A stretch of 18,351 nucleotides of DNA from Faecousia sp. GTDB taxonomy: Bacteria > Bacillota > Clostridia > Oscillospirales > Oscillospiraceae. Shown here piece by piece: positions 14,418-18,351 of this stretch. Numbering within the stretch: the first letter of the stretch is position 1; each line of letters begins with the position of its first letter. Both the position numbers and the translations under genes were made by a program. Location: NCBI GenBank assembly GCA_029258495.1, contig JARHYV010000118.1, positions 1-18,351 of the forward strand, in the 5' to 3' direction. The notes beneath the pieces were generated by a model. It was not told the origin of the DNA and did no database searches. It worked only from the letters and a program-made list of their open reading frames with translations.

Positions 14418-15284
14418 ATGCTGACATATGAAGAATGCAGACTATGCCCAAGGCAGTGCGGTGTGAACCGGTCACAGGGGCAGCGCGGATACTGCGCGGC
14501 ACCGGCAGCGGCTGTGGTTTCCAAGACCATGATCCACCGATGGGAAGAGCCTGCTCTGGCAGGCGCAGGCGGCAGCGGAGCGATTTTCTTCGGCGGATGC
14601 ACACTGGGATGTGTCTACTGCCAGAATAATGCCATCAGCCACAAACTGACGGGGATCAAAATGGAATCGGCGCAGCTGCGCCAGACCATGGAGGAGCTGA
14701 TTGCCCACGGCGCGGAGAATATTGATTTGGTAACACCGACCCAATTCCTGCCGACGATCATTCCGGCGCTGAAACCCAAGTTGTCGGTTCCTGTCATCTA
14801 TAATTGCGGCGGCTATGAGCGCACAGAAACGCTGAGACAGCTGAATGGTTTGGTGGATATCTATCTGCCGGATCTGAAATACGCCGATTCAGACCTTGCC
14901 AGGAGGCTGTCAGGGGCAGCAGACTATTTTGCGGTGGCAACTGAGGCAATCCGGGAAATGGTTCGGCAAACAGGCAGCCCTCAATGGGATGGGGATCGGC
15001 TGATCCGCGGTACGATCATCCGGCATCTGATCCTGCCGGGGCAGGTAGAGAACTCGCTGAAGGTTCTTGACTGGATCGGCGAGAACTTTGCACCGGGAGA
15101 GGTATTGGTCAGTCTGATGCGCCAATATACGCCTATGGAGGCAACCGCCGATATGACGCCTCTGAACAGAAGGATTACCGAGGAGGAGTATGACTCCGTA
15201 CTGAGTTGGATGTACCTGAACGATCTGGAGGGATTTACGCAGGAGGCAGATGCAGCAGATGCTGCATTCATCCCGGATTTCTAA
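14418..15284 (+). CDS. Radical SAM protein, PflX-like (PFL-activase-related)
   Basis: The 288-residue protein has the radical SAM CxxxCxxC as C61, C65 and C68 (GGCTLGCVYCQN). The N terminus has four more cysteines (C7, C10, C14, C26 in CRLCPRQCGVNR..GYC) that are conserved in the PflX/YgiQ-neighbour group and could bind another metal. Other blocks are NIDLVTPTQFLP, YNCGGYER, DIYLPDLKY, HLILPGQVENS and VSLMRQYTP. These proteins resemble pyruvate formate-lyase activases, but their target is not established. No glycyl radical enzyme gene is nearby. AAAAGGA lies about 10 nt before the ATG. The terminator stem begins within the stop codon. Confidence 0.85.
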   Translation: MLTYEECRLCPRQCGVNRSQGQRGYCAAPAAAVVSKTMIHRWEEPALAGAGGSGAIFFGGCTLGCVYCQNNAISHKLTGIKMESAQLRQTMEELIAHGAENIDLVTPTQFLPTIIPALKPKLSVPVIYNCGGYERTETLRQLNGLVDIYLPDLKYADSDLARRLSGAADYFAVATEAIREMVRQTGSPQWDGDRLIRGTIIRHLILPGQVENSLKVLDWIGENFAPGEVLVSLMRQYTPMEATADMTPLNRRITEEEYDSVLSWMYLNDLEGFTQEADAADAAFIPDF

Positions 15285-15317
15285 AAGGGTGTGCTGCATC
15301 TGCAGCACACCCTTTTT
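15283..15317. terminator. Bidirectional terminator between the PflX-like gene and asnS
   Basis: A 16-bp perfect inverted repeat (15283-15298 with 15301-15316; core GGGTGTGCTGC/GCAGCACACCC) has a tiny 2-nt spacer, so four bases or more will be unpaired in practice. TTTTT follows on the plus strand and AAAA precedes it, so it works for both convergent genes. The stem begins inside the TAA stop of the upstream gene. Confidence 0.88.
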
Positions 15318-15323
15318 GTTGAT

Positions 15324-16715
15324 TTACAGTTCGCAGTTATTGACGGTTCTGGGGAAGGGGAGAACATCACGGATGTTTGCCATTCCGGTCAGATACATGA
15401 CGCAACGCTCAAAGCCCAGACCAAAACCGGCATGGCGGGCAGAGCCGTACTTGCGCAGATCCATATAGAACCCGTAATCATCGGGGTTCATGCCCAGTTC
15501 CTCGATACGGGATTTCAGGATCTCGAAATCGTCCTCACGCTGGCTGCCGCCGATGATTTCTCCGATGCCGGGAACCAGACAGTCCATAGCGGCTACGGTC
15601 TTTCCGTCGGGGTTCAGCTTCATGTAGAAGGCTTTGATCTCCTTGGGGTAATCGGTGACGAATACGGGTTTCTTGAAGACAACTTCTGTCAGGTAACGCT
15701 CGTGCTCGGTTTGCAGGTCACTGCCCCAGTGGACAGGGAATTCAAACTCTGCATTGTGCTCTTCCAGAATTTTGATGGCCTCGGTATAGGTGACATGGCC
15801 AAAATCGGAATTCAAAACATGATTCAGACGCTCCAACAGTCCTTTATCAACAAAGGAGTTGAAGAAGTTCATTTCCTCGGGGGCATTTTCAAGCACATAG
15901 GCAATGACATATTTGATCATGTCTTCAGCAAGACGCATATCATCAGCCAGATCGGCAAAGGCGATCTCCGGCTCGATCATCCAAAACTCTGCCGCATGAC
16001 GGGTCGTGTTGGAGTTCTCCGCACGGAAGGTGGGGCCAAAAGTATAGATGTTGCGGAAGGCCATGGCAAAGGTTTCGCCATTGAGCTGACCGGAAACGGT
16101 CAGGTTGGTGGGCTTGTTGAAGAAGTCCTGAGAGAAATCGACCTTGCCGTCTTCGGTCATGGGGATATTGTTCAGGTCGAGAGTGGTGACCTGAAACATT
16201 TCGCCGGCACCCTCGCAGTCAGAGCCGGTGATCAGAGGGGTATGGACATAGACAAAGTCCCGCTCTTGGAAGAACTTGTGAATGGCATAAGCGGCCAGAC
16301 TGCGAACACGGAAAACAGCCTGGAAGGTGTTGGTTCTGGGGCGCAGATGGGTCATGGTGCGCAGGAACTCCAGTGTATGGCGCTTCTTCTGCAGGGGATA
16401 GTCAGAGGTGGATGCACCCTCGACAGCGACCTCGGCAGCCTGGATCTCAAAGGGCTGCTTGGCGTCGGGAGTCAGAACGACCTCACCGGTGACGATCAGT
16501 GCAGCACCGACATTTGTCTTGGAGATCTCCTGAAAATTATCCATGGTATCATGATATACAGCCTGAACAGGATTAAAATAAGTACCGTCATTCAGGACAA
16601 TAAAACCAAACTGCTTGCTGGCGCGGATCGAACGAACCCAACCGCCGACACTGACGGTCTTTCCGGCGTAAGCAGCGGTGTTTTTGAACAATTCACGAAC
16701 GCTTACCAATTCCAT
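15324..16715 (-). CDS. asnS: Asparaginyl-tRNA synthetase
   Basis: The 463-residue class IIb synthetase charges tRNA-Asn with asparagine in the cytoplasm. The N-terminal OB fold (about 1-110) has VGGWVRSIRASKQFGFIVLNDG. The catalytic core shows motif 2 FRAENSNTTRHAAEFWMIEPE and motif 3 GFGLGFERCVMYLTGMANIRDVLPFPR, and it ends in the typical NNCEL. Length is standard. On the minus strand GAGG lies about 10 nt before the ATG. The promoter predicts a leader of only about 30 nt, so there is no room for a T-box. It converges with the PflX-like gene. Confidence 0.97.
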   Translation of the reverse strand: MELVSVRELFKNTAAYAGKTVSVGGWVRSIRASKQFGFIVLNDGTYFNPVQAVYHDTMDNFQEISKTNVGAALIVTGEVVLTPDAKQPFEIQAAEVAVEGASTSDYPLQKKRHTLEFLRTMTHLRPRTNTFQAVFRVRSLAAYAIHKFFQERDFVYVHTPLITGSDCEGAGEMFQVTTLDLNNIPMTEDGKVDFSQDFFNKPTNLTVSGQLNGETFAMAFRNIYTFGPTFRAENSNTTRHAAEFWMIEPEIAFADLADDMRLAEDMIKYVIAYVLENAPEEMNFFNSFVDKGLLERLNHVLNSDFGHVTYTEAIKILEEHNAEFEFPVHWGSDLQTEHERYLTEVVFKKPVFVTDYPKEIKAFYMKLNPDGKTVAAMDCLVPGIGEIIGGSQREDDFEILKSRIEELGMNPDDYGFYMDLRKYGSARHAGFGLGFERCVMYLTGMANIRDVLPFPRTVNNCEL

Positions 16716-16753
16716 TGTGGATTACCTCACTTCTTGTGCAAATTATGTAACAA

Positions 16754-16782
16754 ATTATACGCTAAACTGTGGCAATTTACAA
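16754..16782 (-). promoter_or_regulatory. Promoter of asnS
   Basis: On the minus strand, TTGTAA (16782-16777), a 17-nt spacer and a perfect TATAAT (16759-16754) lie downstream of the ATP synthase terminator. Transcription would begin near 16747. Confidence 0.75.
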
Positions 16783-16825
16783 GGGGTCAGCGAAAAAAAG
16801 TGGCTAAAAGAATAAAAATAGAAGA

Positions 16826-16849
16826 GGCAGCTCCAAATTTGGAGCTGCC
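16826..16849 (-). terminator. Terminator of the ATP synthase operon
   Basis: A perfect 24-nt palindrome (arm GGCAGCTCCAAA) is followed on the minus strand by an imperfect T-rich tail with TATTTTTATTC. It lies 13 nt after the atpC stop. Confidence 0.8.
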
Positions 16850-16861
16850 CCATTAGGAAAA

Positions 16862-17275
16862 TCAATATTTACTGCCGGATGCGACACTCTTACGCACCAA
16901 AGCACGCTTCAGACGAGCCTCGGCAATTCGCAGCTCTGTATCAGAAGAGGACTTGTTCTGCAAGACCTTCTGCGCACGCTGATAGGACGCCTCTGCACGC
17001 TCAGAGTCGATTTTATCTGCCCACTCAAAGGTTGTAGGGACAAGGGTCACTGCTCCGTCAACAACGCTTACCATGCCGCCGATACAGGCGGCCTCACGTC
17101 GCTGACCATCGCTTTCGATGATCGCTCTGCCCATGCCCAGAGGGCACACGCAGTTCATATGACGAGCCATGATACCAAGGTCACCGGAAGTTGTACGGAC
17201 AACGAGCTTTTCAGCCTGACCATCAAAAATCAGACCGTCAGGGCTGACAATTTTCAGGGAGAAGCTTGTAGCCAT
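16862..17275 (-). CDS. atpC: F-type ATP synthase epsilon subunit
   Basis: The 137-residue subunit belongs to the F1 central stalk, where it helps couple rotation and can inhibit ATP hydrolysis. The N-terminal beta-sandwich is visible in FSLKIVSPDGLIFDGQAEKLVVRTTSGDLGIMARH, and GGMVSVVDGAVTLVP closes it. A charged helical hairpin (about 85-130, with SERAEASYQRAQKVL and RIAEARLKRALVR) forms the C-terminal domain. The start lies 2 nt after the atpD stop, with AGGTGA just before. It is the last gene of the ATP synthase operon, as usual. Confidence 0.95.
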   Translation of the reverse strand: MATSFSLKIVSPDGLIFDGQAEKLVVRTTSGDLGIMARHMNCVCPLGMGRAIIESDGQRREAACIGGMVSVVDGAVTLVPTTFEWADKIDSERAEASYQRAQKVLQNKSSSDTELRIAEARLKRALVRKSVASGSKY

Positions 17276-17277
17276 GC

Positions 17278-18351
<1,074 letters not shown>

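Noticed and set aside
15291..16856. A 521-codon plus-strand open frame opposite asnS
   Set aside because: It is antisense to an unmistakable asparaginyl-tRNA synthetase, starts in a terminator stem and has no recognisable domain.
16716..16861. Possible T-box leader for asnS
   Set aside because: The promoter at 16754-16782 leaves only about 30 nt of leader, and no T-box sequence (TGGNACCGCG-like) is present.

Overview
The window looks like a chromosomal segment of a Gram-positive, anaerobic Firmicute of the Clostridia, probably Oscillospiraceae-like. This is inferred from a BMP lipoprotein with a G/S/T-rich linker, a short ThiF of the type common in clostridia, oxygen-sensitive ThiH in place of ThiO, strong AGGAGG ribosome sites, GTG and TTG starts, and roughly 50% G+C. 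No tRNA, rRNA, CRISPR array, insertion sequence or phage gene is visible. The gene order is compact, with intrinsic terminators at the unit boundaries.

Region 1 (1-5201, plus strand) is a BMP-family ABC importer: a substrate-binding lipoprotein, its own strong terminator, then a separately promoted unit of a double-domain ATPase and two permeases with overlapping junctions. By family this is most likely a nucleoside importer. Region 2 (5209-5934, minus) is a lone TraX-family membrane protein that shares a bidirectional terminator with the transporter.

Region 3 (6133-12885, plus) is a thiamine operon. It has a consensus promoter, a TPP riboswitch with terminator and a further structured leader of about 160 nt. 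The gene order is thiS, thiF, thiG, thiH, tenI, thiE, then a 150-nt non-coding gap, then thiD, thiT, tenA. The operon carries the thiazole branch (ThiS, ThiF, ThiG, ThiH, TenI), the coupling enzyme ThiE, the pyrimidine kinase ThiD, a thiamine uptake S component and a salvage hydrolase. It has no thiC, so the pyrimidine half must come from elsewhere in the genome or from salvage. Most junctions are overlaps or gaps under 25 nt, which suggests translational coupling.

Region 4 (12933-18351) holds housekeeping genes: an RlmD/RumA-type 23S rRNA uracil methyltransferase (minus) divergent from a PflX-like radical SAM protein (plus), which converges on asparaginyl-tRNA synthetase (minus). Last comes the end of the F-type ATP synthase operon (atpD, cut by the window edge, and atpC, minus).

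The points most worth a second look are: the second structured leader between the TPP terminator and thiS, which could be an HMP-PP (thiS motif) sensor; the structured gap before thiD; and a ThiT whose ligand-pocket residues differ from the classical set.
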